A DNA stretch of 64,000 bases from Aselliscus stoliczkanus (GCA_033961575.1 CM066732.1:66130687-66194686); one strand, 5' to 3'. Positions 1 to 13,201 are shown, counted from the stretch's first letter. The notes: generated by a model not told the origin, from the letters alone. A program made the numbers and translations.

Positions 1-1225
1 ACATATATATTTGCTGAGAATGCATATTATTGAGAAGAAACATTTGCAATAGTTTTGGTATTAAATTTTCTCACATTTTTACCCTGTGTCTTTTATGCAC
101 ACCTCCATATGGGGCAAAGTATTTTCATGTGGTTAAGCAATATATTATAACACTGCTTGGAAAATATATATCTTTTATATATTTAAAAGATATATTTAAA
201 AAATATAAAAGATCCAGCCATATCAAGGGACATCTCCCAGATCAAAGGAGAACAAAAGGGGACACTGCTTTGAATAGAATAACTGCCAACAGTTAGATAC
301 TGATTACTTGAGAGCCAATGAACAACATGCTAGGCAGCAAAAACAGCTGTGTTACAGCTGTGTCTTATGCGGCAGAAGTACACAATCCAGAACAGAAGCT
401 GATTCGAACCAGTGGAGCCTGAGTGTAGGCAGAAGACGTGTTTACCAGAGTGCTCAGACTGGCCCTGGTAGAACACAGAAGCTAAAGGCCAGACCAGGCA
501 TTGGCACATGGGCCGAGATATGAGAAGGACCAAAACTAAATCTCTCTCATGTCTGTGGAAAACGATAAAGATAAATAGGCTGCCTCAAAGAGAAGTAAGA
601 GTTTGCCTTATCTTGGCCTTGCTCTGGAGTCCTAAAGGTTGTCCGAGGAGGCAGAAACAACTCCAAGTGCAGGTACAAGGGCAGAAGGGTGAAACTCCAC
701 AAAACCCTTTCCTCACACCATCAAAGAAACTCCAGTTAATGTTTCTTTTGCATTTGGCTTTTCTAAAGATTTTCTTTGAAGAAAGGCTTCAGAGGCTAGT
801 TTTTTGTTGTTCTTTTCTGTGAGCACACTTGTTTAGGTAGCATAATATTGGGAAACCTAATCAAAATATTAAAATGTTAAAGAGGTATATTTTCTAACCT
901 CTTTACATTTTACATAACTGGGACTGTAGATTCTTTGGAGAGACAAATTAAGAAGAGCCAGGGAAAACTCATTCCTGATATCCTGACATTAATTTTACTT
1001 TTTAAATGTTTATAACTTTCTACAGAAGTAGAAAAAAGTTAGCTTGCAGAGATTTTTTTTCCTCTGGAAGCGGGAAATAATAGTGAGAATCACAAAAATA
1101 AACTCATGTCACTCAGTATTTGTTTCTTTGCTCAGAAGCAAACAATAGAATCTTATCAGGTTTTACTCCATGAACGCTCTCTTGTCCAGTTCTTCTTCAT
1201 CAATTATAGTTTTTATAGGGAGGCA
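1..1225. other. Unassigned AT-rich DNA
   Basis: No gene or recognised repeat is visible. Positions 159-215 hold a run of short A/T palindromes that could fold on itself. Open frames at 508-822 and 308-523 lack any recognisable domain, and no splice pattern or codon bias supports them, so I do not call them genes. Confidence 0.5.
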
Positions 1226-1252
1226 TACACACACACACACACACACACACAC
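1226..1252. repeat. (CA)n microsatellite
   Basis: About 13 uninterrupted CA units, followed by a purine-rich GA stretch to about 1316. This is a length-variable simple repeat, and it produces spurious Thr-His open frames across it. Confidence 0.95.
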
Positions 1253-1889
1253 TCACTCATGTGTGGGAAGGAGAGGGGAGGGGATGACAGAGGGACAGGG
1301 AGAAAGAGGGAATGGGCAGAGCTTAAGGCCACAGTATTGTAAAAAAAAATTACAGTTTTTCATTTGCCTGTTTTGTTTTCCTTTCTCCTCAAAGAGCACT
1401 TCTGTAGACCTGTGGCAGGGTAATGGAAAAAGATAAACACTTGATCCCTTGAATGGTGACTACTAATTTAAGATATATTTGTAAATATGAAGTATAAAAC
1501 TGTTAGACAGCATACAAGGTCATGACAGAATCCTCATTATCCTTTTCACTCATTAGGCGAAGCCATGCTCAGAGTTCAACTCTAAATGCAGGGGAAAGAG
1601 GGGAAGGACATGGGATGATGGGCATTTGTTCTAAGCGCCTGTGCTAGAGGGGTTTTAGAAGGCGCATAACACCAACCCAAGTGGGACCCAGCCTGAGGTC
1701 TCTTGTAATCACTGTAAGGCCTCAGTACTTCAGCAGCTGCCCTCCCGACCCAACTTCCTGCTACAGTTTTCTGGATTTGATTCAACTATTATTATTAAGA
1801 TACAATTGGAGCAGATCACAGGCCTCTTCCCAAAAGTGTATTTTGTTGAATGCATAGTCGAACACCTGTGAGAAAAGAAACAGAGGAAC

Positions 1890-2070
1890 ATCTATTCTGC
1901 ACTTCCTCTCTGCCAGACACTTCTCAGCTCAGTATTTAATTTGATCTTCACAAGAGTGCTACGAGACATGTATTACTGTCTCCATTTTACAGATGAAGAC
2001 ATCAAATCTCAGTGATGTCTTTTGCCCAGTGCCACACAGTTCATAGGAAGCAGAACCCGGATTTAAGCCC
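1890..2070 (-). repeat. MIR fragment
   Basis: The plus strand carries the reverse complement of the MIR core, including CCATTTTACAGATGAAGAC and a degenerate form of the CCCAAGGTCACACAG segment. It is an ancient tRNA-derived SINE and its ends are approximate. Confidence 0.75.
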
Positions 2071-3428
2071 AGAATTGACTGAATGAAGGTTTGCATTTTA
2101 CGTGGACTTCCAATGCCAATCAAAAATAAAATTCAACTATAAACAAAACTAATTCTAATAAGTGATTCTGGCACTGTTGGTGGCTGGTGGTGAGTACATG
2201 TGTTCCTCTGATCATGCTACGTAATTTCCATCTCCCACCTCACATACCCTGTCACTCTGAGGGAGATATATGTTCACAGAAGAACTGGAAACCATCTACC
2301 AAAATTTCTGTAGTCTCAGGGCAGAGAAAAATTAAAATGACACTTGTTCATATTGTTTATTCTTAAATTAAGCTTATACATGGTTTGTGGGTAAAACATA
2401 GAAAGAAAAAAAGACAAACAAGAAAGGTTTCAGGTTTCTACCAAGACATGATAGTCTAAAAGCTTAGGGGTTCTCTCTGGTGCAAAATTGAGCTGACATA
2501 CTTTCATTAAATATAATAATTTCCTTAAATTTAAAAAAAAAGTCTTAAGCAGTTTTGAATTGCTTTCCTGGGTGTTTTCATCTTGAGAACAGCAGGTGAA
2601 TATGAACAAATTCAAACCTATTTTTATTTTCCCGTATATCCCAAATGCCTTAGCTTTGCAAGCTAATAGCATCCAAAAAAAACATGCTGATCTTGGCAGG
2701 AAGGAGAGTTCTGAGAGACCAGGCTGAGTGAAAGAACACAACCCTGGGTTTTTATGGGCAAATTTAAAAGCAATCAGTGTAAATATGAAAACTTTAAGGC
2801 TCATCTCTTTCTAATTCCAAAATTTGAAAGAATATGTACTAAATGAATTAATCTGAACAAATTTGTAACCTAGATCAAAGTGCATTTCAAACTAAAACCA
2901 GTTGAAATGATATAACAACAAACACCAGGTAAACACAATACCATGGAGAAATGAATAAAATATGGTCATCCAAATCAATATGTATATATTTTTAAATCAG
3001 AGCAGCCATAACTAATTGTGAAACTGTGGAAATAATGCAAAGCCATCCCCTACTTTAAAGGTGACAGTCTAATTTCTCGATTCACAGCAGTTTGTTGAGA
3101 ATGTGTTGCTTGGATTTTGAGACTGAGAAAAACTTATCTCCCAAAAAAGAAAAGATTTTATTTATTTTATGCTCCTTTGGATTTTTGTTCCTAAATGTAA
3201 CTGTCACTGTGATTGAACACTTTTTCCTCATTTTGATGTTTTCTTTTTCAATTATTTGGATGTAAGAAAATTTCTTGTAATTATAATATAAATAATAGAT
3301 TTTAAGAATGAACCTAATTTCCCATTGGGGTATTGAATGAATGATTGATGTTGCTTATTTTTGCCTCATATGTAGCTTGAAAAATTGAAATTCTTTTCCC
3401 TTGCTATACTAGGAGTAACTCCTCTGAT
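2071..3428. other. Unassigned DNA
   Basis: About 1.35 kb with no supported gene or repeat. The minus-strand frame at 2430-2804 shows no domain or low-complexity signature and looks like a chance frame in AT-rich DNA. Confidence 0.5.
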
Positions 3429-3444
3429 AAAAATAACACATTAC

Positions 3445-3577
3445 GGGCCGCCCGAGTGGCACAGTGGTTAAGCACTGGCTTGGGAAGCTAGTGGCCCCAG
3501 TTCGGTCCCACATATGAGGGCCAGTGACACTGCCCTCAAAAAAAAAACACACACACACACACAAAAAAAAATAAAAT
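3445..3577 (+). mobile_element. Short tRNA-like SINE, copy 1
   Basis: A roughly 95-bp body starts GGGCCG and carries an A-box-like GAGTGGCACAGTGGTTAAG and a B-box-like GGTTCGGTCCCA segment, the internal RNA polymerase III promoter elements of tRNA genes. It ends in an A-rich tail with a CA run. A 15-bp direct repeat, AAAATAACACATTAC, flanks it at 3430-3444 and 3578-3592, as expected for LINE-1-mediated insertion. It is the only plus-strand copy of five here and is somewhat more diverged (GCCCGAG for GGCCGAG). Confidence 0.9.
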
Positions 3578-3592
3578 AAAATAACACATTAC

Positions 3593-4590
3593 TCACAGAT
3601 GTCAAGGGAATTATATGTTTTACATGTTTTTGAATGCATAGCAGGAAACCACTCAAAGGAAACTCCTTTACCTTTTGACAAAGATGACAATAAAAATGAA
3701 ACACCTCTTTGGAAGAGGCATATGGGATCTTAGAAATGGATATATTTTTAATAAAATATACACAGTTAGAGGGTGTAAAATTATAAATGTCCATAAGAGT
3801 CATGATAAAGCAAATTGTGCACAAAAGGGCAGGCAGCACGGAAATATTTCTTTTCAGTGAACCTCTTTTCTTCAGCCTCTACTTGGGACATATTTTAAGA
3901 CTGTGAAGAAAAATGGGGACAATTCAGCTCATGGCTGATGTTTCGGAAGTTGCAGCCCTCCTCCGGTTGATAGATGACTTGGAGCTCCTGCTTCCCTTTT
4001 AGCAGATGGCGGGAGAAGGAGCCCTGACCTCAGCAGAGTGACCTAAGAGCCAGTGGGGCAGAAGAGCTCACCATTCTGCTCCAAACAGAAGCTTCGTTTT
4101 ATTGTTACCATATGTTTCTCAAAAATAAATGAACCTCCTATTGTAGAGCTCCTTGGTAGACATTAAAAAATATCCAAAATATATCCTATACCTGTCAGCT
4201 ATGAGTTAACACCTTAATATTTACAAAGGGATTGTTCACATCACATCAAAGGGAAAATATTTCAAGCACTAAGCTACACATGAAGTAAAACTCAGCAATA
4301 GCAATCATTCATTCAATAGCCCAATAGTAAATTAGGTTTACTCTAAAATTTTCATTTTTTATTATCTAGGCTGTGCCTCCAAGAGAAATTCTTGGACAAG
4401 TTGCAGATGAAACTTACTGCACTCAAATAACTGAACAAACAATGAGTCCACGGGAGCATACAGAGATCAAAATAGTACACAATATTGGTTTTCTGTACTT
4501 AAGCTTTTTAGCACTTTGGAACACACGGGTTGCTATTTGCAAATGGTTGTAGATCTTTAGTTATAGATCTCAAGATGCAGCGATCAGTTA
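3593..4590. other. Unassigned DNA
   Basis: No gene recognised. Positions 3940-4080 are less AT-rich than their surroundings, but no exon with a credible frame and splice sites can be argued. Confidence 0.5.
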
Positions 4591-5330
4591 ACAGACATAA
4601 TTGAGTATCAGAAATGTGCCCAGTGTGTTGAAGGATGCTGTGATATATTGGTGAATCGAATAAACTTGGAACCCTATATAGCTTAACAGCCTAGTGGTGA
4701 AGAGAGGAGAGTGAACATATAATGTGAGGAAAGTACTTAGATTTTTTTAAAAGAAATTATAAATTGTAAAATTTCTGAAAGAATTGTGAGGCCCAACATC
4801 ATCTGAGAAACATGAAAGGTTCTGTCATTTATAGTGGGATCAGAAAGAGAGAGGTGTGGGCTAGCAGGGTTCATTTGTAGGTTAGATGGCAAGGCCCCAA
4901 GCAAAGATGGGATTGCCTAGTAGTAGTGTTCAGAATGAGGAAAAAGAAAGAGCTGATAACAGAGTACTTGACTATTACCAATGTTATATGTTGGAGAGAA
5001 AGTAAGTGCAGAACTAAGACTTCTTGTAATGTAGAAGGAACAACCAGAGGTTAAAGAAAGCTGGGAATGGAATTATTAAAAAGATAGAGGAGTTGCTAAG
5101 ACAGACTGGTGTCGCAGAATTTAACTAAAATAAAAACTGGTAAGAGACCATTGGGTTTTACAAATAGAGGGTGAAAAAAAATCCTAACAACTCTGAACAA
5201 GAAAGTATGGAAAGAATGGGGTGCTAAAGCTAGATAGTAGTGGATTGAGGAGAGGAGAAAGAGGAGACAGTAATTATTCTTTCCACAAGCTTGAGTCTGA
5301 TGATGATAATTTTTCCGGAAGTAGCAGTGG
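4590..5330 (-). repeat. Possible L2 remnant
   Basis: The segment near 4610-4670 resembles the inverted L2 3' region (a degraded GTGCCAGGCACTGTTCTAGG ... GAACAAAACAGAC pattern), and the following purine-rich sequence is compatible with L2 minus strand. Divergence is high and the extent uncertain. Confidence 0.4.
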
Positions 5331-5409
5331 TAGTATTAGAGGAGGAAGAAAGAGAAGACAGAAACTTACTGTATCCCGTTGCTTATAACAAAAAACTTTT
5401 TAAAGTAAT

Positions 5410-5580
5410 TTATTGTATTAATTTACTTAATCCTCAGAGATGTAGTTTGTTTACACATGAAGAAAGTAAGAAATAGGAAGGTTAAGCAATTGTCCCAAAG
5501 GTCATAGAGTTAGCAAATGGAGGACCAGAAATTTGACCCGGCTGTCTGAATACAGAGTCTTATGTTCTTAACCCCTGTGC
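5410..5580 (-). repeat. MIR fragment
   Basis: Inverted MIR core: a degraded CACATGAAGAAAGTAAG segment followed by GGTTAAGCAATTGTCCCAAAGGTCA and the tRNA-like part up to about 5580. Confidence 0.75.
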
Positions 5581-5594
5581 TAGTAAAGAAAGAA

Positions 5595-5785
5595 ATGTAT
5601 GGAATAGTAGTTTACTGAAAATGTACAGTGCTAAGCATTTTACATATGGTATCTCAATACTCAAAAGAATCCTATGTGGGAGATAAAATTGATATCCCCA
5701 CTTATAGACAAGGAAACTAAAGCTTAGGAAAGTTAGGTAAGTAAATAAGTAAGACCATATTCAGGTCTCATTTTTTATTCACTCC
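5595..5785 (-). repeat. MIR fragment
   Basis: A second inverted MIR next to the previous one, with GTGCTAAGCATTTTACATATGG, the two-base-spaced ATCCCC and CAAGGAAACTAAAGCTTAGG segments. Two adjacent copies in the same orientation probably reflect separate old insertions. Confidence 0.75.
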
Positions 5786-5865
5786 TCCACCCTGTGTCTT
5801 CAAACTCTCTCTCTACCCGAACTTGTCTTTGGCATATGAACAAGCTCAAGTATTTCTCATATTTA

Positions 5866-5892
5866 TACACACACACACACACACACACACAC
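5866..5892. repeat. (AC)n microsatellite
   Basis: An uninterrupted run of about 13 AC units. Confidence 0.95.
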
Positions 5893-7005
5893 TATACCAT
5901 AATGTTTATTTCTTTAGTTTAATGCTTACTGTTTCCTAAGCTTTGGTTTCCTTGTCTCTAACTGTGAATTTCTGTGCAAATATAAATTATGATTTTCTGA
6001 AGAGACAATAAATCTCTTAGTACCATCACATATTAATCATTCCTTGAAACTGCAAAAGCATTACAGATATATAATAGTTATCATATTATTAAACATGCAA
6101 ATGCAGTGTGATATAAATGATGCAGTGTATATGATGAGTATGTAATGCATTTTTGAGCATAATACCATGAGGTACTACCTTGTGCAGTATTTTCAAAGTG
6201 GGTGATAATAGAATCTTAAGAGAACTTTCCTTCTTCCTTGTAATTTTATAATGAAACAAAGTAAGTAGGGAACACCATAAGTTTACAGATGGAATTTATT
6301 TTGTTTTTAGAAAGCCAAGCATCATGATAAAATTGTGAGATAAGAAATCGATTTATTTGAAATTTGGTTTTATTTTAATAGATGAACATTTTAGTCATTG
6401 AAAAAATTTCCCTTCAAAGTTGACCAAAGTCCTAAATTCAGTGTCAGTATCTAAATAATTTGCTTTGACTTGAAATTATGACGGCTTTTTAGATGTTTTT
6501 AAATAAGTATGTATCTCAACACAAGTAATAAGAGAAGCAATACAGTATATTTATCAAACACAAATATGCATGCTGATAATGATAGTTAATTTGTCAGATG
6601 AGCAGTTTAAAAAAGTCATTGATTTCAGGTCAATTAAAGTGGCATCCTTTATGAGGACATTGGACAAATACTTAAGCATAGAAATTACAATACTGAGCAT
6701 AAGGAATATATGTATCCTAGATGTTTTGTTGATTTATAGTTCTGGGAGAGGAGATTCTACAAATGAATGCTGCTGAGATCCTGGCGGGGGGAGGTTAAGC
6801 AACTGTTCATTTTTGGTTCATTTCAGCTATTTATCTGCAAGACAAGTGTAACATATGGCATCATTATAAGAAATAAGGTGAATATTGTGGAATGTTTAAC
6901 TTCTGTTTTGCAGAAAATCAGGGTGAAATGGCACAGTCACATCTGACAATGCTGCTGAGTGGTGAGCTAAACAAAATAACGTCTTCAGTCAAACGAAATT
7001 CGATG
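5893..7005. other. Unassigned DNA
   Basis: AT-rich sequence with no supported gene or repeat. The 68-codon frame at 6570 has no features of a protein. Confidence 0.5.
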
Positions 7006-7009
7006 AGAG

Positions 7010-7155
7010 TCAGTGGAGTGCGTGGAAATGCATGAGCTTTGGCTCTGATACTGGCCAGCTGTACACTCTGAGCTAGAAAATTTTTTGAGCTTAACTTTCC
7101 TTATCAATAAAATGACATAGCAATAGCTGTTAGATTGTCATATGATTTATAATTT
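7010..7155 (+). repeat. MIR fragment
   Basis: Plus-strand MIR: GGCTCTGATACTGGCCAGCTGT, followed by the degraded CTTAACTTTCCTTATCAATAAAATG core. Strongly diverged. Confidence 0.65.
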
Positions 7156-7334
7156 TTGTTATTTGAATATTAAATGTTCCAAGGTAGCTACTATTGTATT
7201 TTAACCCAATGGTTTAATATTTTTAACATTAGAAGTTTTCATTTATACATACAGCTTTAATGTAATCTCACACTGTGGCATAACTAGTTTAAAATCATTT
7301 TGTAGTCACTGTTTAGGATTTTTGAGTTGACTTT

Positions 7335-7515
7335 TTAAAAATAACATTTTATTTTGAAATAGCTTGACTTGCAATAAATTACAAAAAAATAGTACCTTGT
7401 TCCCATGTACCCGTCAATCAGCTTCCCAATGTAATATCTTACATAGCCATAGTACATGGTCAAAACCAGGAAATTAATGTTGGTTGGTTCAATATTATTA
7501 ACTCAGGTACAGACC
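7335..7515 (-). mobile_element. 5'-truncated old LINE-1 3' end
   Basis: The plus strand shows the inverted 3' UTR of an older LINE-1 type (a CCCATGTACCCGTCAATCAGC and CTTACATAGCCATAGTACAT pattern). The fragment is bracketed by TTTGAGTTGACTTT at 7321-7334 and 7516-7529, a 14-bp perfect TSD, so both ends are defined. About 180 bp survive and no coding part remains. Confidence 0.8.
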
Positions 7516-7764
7516 TTTGAGTTGACTTTCAACATGTTTAGTTTCTATATTATTCTGCATTAATGTGATGTGTCAAATGCATGATCAGCTACACCAATTA
7601 GGTTATTAGCCAAATTAAAATGTTTAAAACAATTATAACCATCTAGATGTAGCCTGTATTAAGCCTAGTGTTTAGGGGAATTATCTAACTCGACCAAATG
7701 ATTTGTACCATGAGCAAAAAATTATGTACATTTTAACATTTTTTGGTGTTCACATTCCAACATA

Positions 7765-7930
7765 TGATGGTTGATATCAAGTCTCAGCACTGTGTTTACC
7801 AGCTGTGTAAACTTGGGTAGTATCTTAATTTTCTTTTAGCCTGGTTTACCCCATCTGTAAAAAGGGGATCATGAGAGCATCATATTGTTGTGTTGGTAAA
7901 ATGAGTTATTATATGAGTGCTGGTGATTTA
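7765..7930 (+). repeat. MIR fragment
   Basis: Plus-strand MIR with CCAGCTGTGTAAACTTGGG, CCCCATCTGTAAAAAGGGGAT and a degraded 3' third to about 7930. Confidence 0.8.
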
Positions 7931-9205
7931 ATTATTGTCAGCTCGTTTACTGTTCTATCCTCTGCCCTGTCCAGTGAGTTGTGTATTATCATCCAGTTTA
8001 TAGCAAGCTTATCTTTCATTGCACCCCTTTGTCATTCAGACTGCAGCCTTGTTGTGCCTCCTTCCCCAGAGGGACACAGCCTCACAAAGAGCATCTGATG
8101 GGTCACATTTCTTTCTCTGATGTGTGAGCCTCAGCTGCGCAGATTACTTCAGAGGGCCAAGCATCCTCCCTGCAGATCTCACTGAGTTGCAGGTTTTGGC
8201 CATGTCACTTTTTGTGTTCTCCCAGATCTAGGGGGATAGATGATGCTTCATGCAGTAGTGTATATGAATTCACCATCCCTTTTGCTCTTTCAGCCTCCTA
8301 ACACTTCTGTAACCAATTCTATGCATGAAATCTATTTTTTGAAATACCCAGTGGGGCTTCTTTTTTTCCTGGACCTTAACTACTGTAGTATGTAGTACCA
8401 AGAGTGGTTTCAAAGAGACATGTTCTCAAATATAGGATTTTAGTATTAGCTTGCTTATGTCTTAGTCCTTGAAACAAAGATGAGTTTTGACTAAGCTCCT
8501 TGCCAATGGAAAATAGGACATTGTCACAGAAATTAAATCATTACAAGAAGAAGTTTGGAGTAGAAAATCTGTTAGAATCCAGGTTTTGGGAAAGCAAATG
8601 CTCTCAGACTTAACTATTATGGTAGGAATTCTGATGGTAAGGACCGTGAGGTATAATGGCTCTTTTATCTACACTAGACAGTGTAAAAAAAAGAAAATAA
8701 GCAATTGAGGGCTTTAAACACTGTTAATGTCCTATCAGAAACTGGAGAAACTCTATGACCTCAAATTAATCTCTAATTTTTTTGAAGCCATAGTCAATAT
8801 GTAGCTGAAAGTCAGACCAATATCTTAAATGTGCAGGTTGCAGAAATTAAATGTGAAGTCTCTTTTGTGAATGTGGGCACATAAATTAGGAAGCAACGTG
8901 CACTTGAGGCTTGGAATGGTAATATATAGTCGTATTAGAATAAAACTGCTAAGCCTTCCTGACCCTCCCTTTCCACAGAAGCAGCCCAGCCCTTTCTCCT
9001 TGAATGTGGATAACAACCTTCCTTTGCCTGAAGATTCTATCTTTAAATAGTTGCCCTGCAAGGGGAAGATTTTTCTGCCAGGACATATCCCCGTCCGCCA
9101 TTGCTCACTGCCTTTAGCTGTATAACTAGTGTAGGATCCCAGCAGTTCCAAGAAGGACTGTGCAAAATCTGACTCAGAGGGAAACATCTTAGAGTCTAGA
9201 AGAAT
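7931..9205. other. Unassigned DNA
   Basis: No gene is supported. The 138-codon minus frame 8825-9241 runs into the SINE at its start codon end and shows no domain. The 7950-8250 stretch is less AT-rich, without a credible exon. Confidence 0.5.
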
Positions 9206-9218
9206 TTGTACAACTTTT

Positions 9219-9320
9219 TTTTTTCTTGAGGGCAGTGCCACTGGCCTTCATATGTGGGACCGAACCAGGGCCGCTGGCTTCCCAAGTCAGCGCTTAACCA
9301 CCGCACAACTCGGCCGGCCC
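9219..9320 (-). mobile_element. Short tRNA-like SINE, copy 2
   Basis: Inverted SINE: T-rich tail, then GAGGGCAGTGCCACTGGCC and on to CGGCCGGCCC at the 5' end of the element. TGTACAACTTTTT flanks it at about 9208-9220 and 9321-9333. In the antisense B-box region CGAACC is intact. Confidence 0.9.
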
Positions 9321-9333
9321 TGTACAACTTTTT

Positions 9334-10210
9334 AATTTTTACATGCAGAATCCTAAAGAATACACGTGGGAATTTTAAGTCAGGCAGTAAAGAACATACC
9401 TTTGATCCATCTAATTTTTACATTGAAGGACACATGTCCAGAGATTTGGAGTTTAACGTATTAGTTTCAGCAGATTGCCTGAATGTTTGACCCCTGGGTC
9501 AAAGGGGTCTAATGTTAATAAGGTTAAGATGCCAAAACTTCCCTGGTATAATAGAGAGGAAATAATCCAAAGGATTAAAAATGTGAATGTAGAAATGCAT
9601 TTTATCATATGCATTCTGCATATTCACTCTGTACCATACCTCCTGAGGGAAACCAGAAATGTTTCCTTCAGTACAGCAGAAGGAAATGAGGGGGCACCAG
9701 CACCCTTGAAAAGCTCTGCGGAGTGTTTCTCTGTAGGCTGAGGGTAATGGTGAGAGTTGCTGACACTGAGATGAGCGCCCTAATTTTAACCAAAATGATG
9801 GGACCCCAACTGATATAATATGAAAATGTCTAGTGGAATACCTGTCATAAAGCAAATGATCTATAAATGCTGACATTAATCTTAGATTCTTTGTGCCCTA
9901 ATTAAAGAATATCACCTTCCATGTGCTCACAGAATGTTATTGTGGTCCAGTAGTAATTTCCAATCATAAAGATATTCCACTGTGTATTTAGTATACTTTG
10001 TGTAAATTAAATTATACATCCATATATTCTTAGCATTCCCAGTTGAAAACTGAGAAATACTTTTGCCTAAGGCAAAAGAGCTGAATATTTAACTAGGTGT
10101 TTTCTATGTTTCATCAAAGTAATGAATATTCAATTAAAAAAACTGGCAATCATTTATGTTACTAGCTGAATTTCCTCCCTTGATTTAAGGACAAAAAATA
10201 CTATTTTGTT
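9334..10210. other. Unassigned DNA
   Basis: No supported gene or repeat. The two overlapping frames near 9475-9876 on opposite strands lack domains. Confidence 0.5.
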
Positions 10211-10214
10211 CATT

Positions 10215-10365
10215 CATAACAGTGGTCACAATGAGGGCATCTAGAAGATGTATGAGAGCATCTTGGTTGATACAGTGATGAAGGGGAGGTGCTACTGGCA
10301 TTCAGTGGGCAGGAGCTAGGAGTGTTATACATCCTGTACAGCAAAGACCTGTCTTATTTTTCAAT
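10215..10365 (+). mobile_element. MER5-like hAT fragment
   Basis: GTGGTCACAATGAGGG, GTGCTACTGGCATTCAGTGGG and CATCCTGTACAGCAAAGACC match the remembered MER5A order (VTCACAACTGGGGG, GTGCTACTGGCATCTAGTGGG, CATCCTACAATGCACAGGAC). It is a non-autonomous hAT-Charlie relic. Neither terminal inverted repeat is well preserved. Confidence 0.7.
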
Positions 10366-10837
10366 AGCATGCCATAATATGCCCACTATAACTATACATC
10401 AATAACAGTAAGTTGTAAAATAAGTTTCAGAAACATTTCAAGACTATAGAGGAAATTTGTTATAAATAGGATCATTTAAATGCAATAAAGGATTAAATGA
10501 AGTGAAGATATTCTCCCACAGTTATTGACTAATTTAATCACTTGGAGCATACTGTATATTCTATGTATTATAGCATTAGCAGCTCAATAAAAATGAAAAG
10601 ATTTCGGTCTAGTAAACAGCTATTGCAAAAACAGTAAATCCTATTGAAAATATTTAACAGAGAAATGTGTTTTCTTTAACAACGTAGAGCCAAATATTTT
10701 TAAATTAATAGGGGCACATAAGATCTAGAGATTCCTTTGAATTTCATTAATAAACATTGTAAAAATCTTCCAATATTTATAGCCATATTTTGAATTTATT
10801 TAGCAGTATGATAGAAGACTATGATGAGAGGATTGTT
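10366..10837. other. Unassigned AT-rich DNA
   Basis: Nothing recognised between the hAT relic and the LINE-1 target site. Confidence 0.5.
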
Positions 10838-11479
10838 TATTGAAATTATGTTTTAAAGATTCTTATAAAAATATAGCTAACATAAAATACTGTATTAGTT
10901 TCATGTATACACCATAGTTATTCAACATTCATATACCTAAAGAAGTGATCACCATGATAAGTCCAGCAACCATCTGACAGCATACCACGCTATCACAGTG
11001 TTACCCACTGTATTCCCCATGCTGTACATTATATCCCCATAACTTATTTGATTTATACCTGAAGATTTGAACCTCTTATTTCCCTTGATCTTCCTCTTCC
11101 CCTTTTTGAAAAATCTTAATTACATTTGATATTCAACATTATTTTATATTAATTTCAGGTGTACAGCATAGTGGTTAGACATTTATATAATTTACAGTGA
11201 TCCATCTGACTAGTCTAGTATCCACCTGGCACTATACATAGTTATTACCATATTATTATATTATTGGCTGTATTCTCTATGCTTTACTTTACATCTCCAT
11301 GATTATTTTGTAGCTACCAATTTGTACTTCTTTATCATTTCATCATTTACACCCTGCCCCCCAACTGCCGTGCTATTTGGCGACCATCAGTTTGTTCCCT
11401 GCATCTATAAGTCTGTTTCTGTTTTGTTTGTTCATTTATTTTGTTCTTTAGATTCCACATACAAGTGAGATCATATGGT

Positions 11480-13201
11480 AATTGTCCTTCTGTGTCTGCC
11501 TGTTTCACTTAACATAATATCTTCCTGGTCCATCCATGGTATGTTGTTGTAAATGGTAGGATTTTATTCTTTTTTATGGCCAAGTAATATTTCATTGTAT
11601 ATATGTACCACTTCTTTATCCAGTCTTTCACTGATGGATACTTACATTGCTTCCATGTCTTGGCTATTGTAAATAATGCTGCAGTGAACATAGGGGTGCA
11701 TATATCTTTTGGAATTAGTGTTTTGTATTTCTACAGATAAATACCCAGAAGTGAAATTGCTGGGTCATAAGGTAGTTCTATTTTTAATTTTTTGAGGAAC
11801 TTCCATACTGTTTTTCATAGTGGTTGCACCAATTCGCAATCCCACCAATAGTGCAAAGGGTTCCCTTCTCCCCACATCCTCATGCACTTGTTTGTTGATT
11901 TATTGATGATAGCCATTCGGACATGCATCAAGTGATATCTCATTGTGGTTTTAATTTGCATATAGTAACATTGAGCAACTTTTCATATGTCTGTTAGCCA
12001 TGTATATGTCCTCTTTGGAGAAATGTTAATTCAGGTCCTCTACCCATATTTTAATTGGATTGGTTATTTGATGTTGAGTTGTGTGAGATTTTTATAAATT
12101 TTGGATATTATCTCTTTATCAGATGTATCATTGGTGAATATCTTCTCATATTCAGTAGGCTGTGTATTCATTTTGTTGGTGGTTTCTTTTGATATGCAAA
12201 AAGTTTTTCATTTGATGTAGTCACATTTGTTTATTTGTACTTTTGTTTCCATTGTGCAAGACAACATATCAGAGAAAAATATCACTAAGAATAATGTCAG
12301 AGAGTTTACTGCCTATGTTTTCATCTAGGAGTTTTATGGTTTTGGGTCTTACATTTAAGTCTTTAATCCATTTTGAGTTTATTCCTGTATATGGTGTAAA
12401 AGGATGATCTAGTTTCTTTACATTTATCTGTCCAGTTTTCCCAACACCATTTATTATATAGACTGTCTTAACCCCATTATATATTCTTACCTTTTTTATC
12501 AAAGATTAATTGACCATATAGGTGTGTATTTATTTCTGGGCTCTCTATTCTGTTCATTGATTTTTATGCCAGTACCAGGCTGTTTTGATTACTATAGCCC
12601 TGTAGTATAGTTTTATATCAGGTAGTATGATACCTACAACTATGTTCTTCCTCAAGATTACTGTGGCTATTTGGGGTCTTTTATGTTTCAATATAAATTC
12701 TAAGAATATTTGTTCAAGTTCTGGGGAAAATGCCATTGGTATTTTGATAAGGTTTGCACTGAATCTAATGATTGCTTGGGGTAGTATAGACATTTTAACT
12801 ATATTAATTCTTCCTATCCTTGAGAGTTTTTATCATAAATGGATGCTGGATTTGTCAAACACTTTTTCTGTATTTGTTGATATGATCATATGATTTTTAT
12901 CTTTCATTTTGTTTATGTAGTGTATCATGTTATTTGATTTGTGGATATTGAACCCAAACTTGCATCTCAGGAATAAATCCCACTTGATTATAATGTATGA
13001 TCTTTTTAATATATTGCTGAATTTGCTAATATTTTGTTGAGGATTTTTGCACTTGTCTTCATCAGAAATATCGGCATATAATTTTCTTTTTTTGTAATAT
13101 CTTTGTCTGGTTTTGGAATCAAGGTAATGTTGGCTTCATAAAATAAGCTTGGAGCCTTCCATTCTCTTCAAATTTTTGGGATAATTTGAGAAGAATAGGT
13201 G

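Noticed and set aside
508..822. 104-codon plus-strand frame near the left end
   Set aside because: No recognisable motif, poor start context and no neighbouring exon. Chance frames of this size are expected in 64 kb.
8825..9241. 138-codon minus-strand frame as a gene
   Set aside because: Its start codon lies in the antisense SINE, and the remainder has no domain, splice signals or codon bias that I can see.
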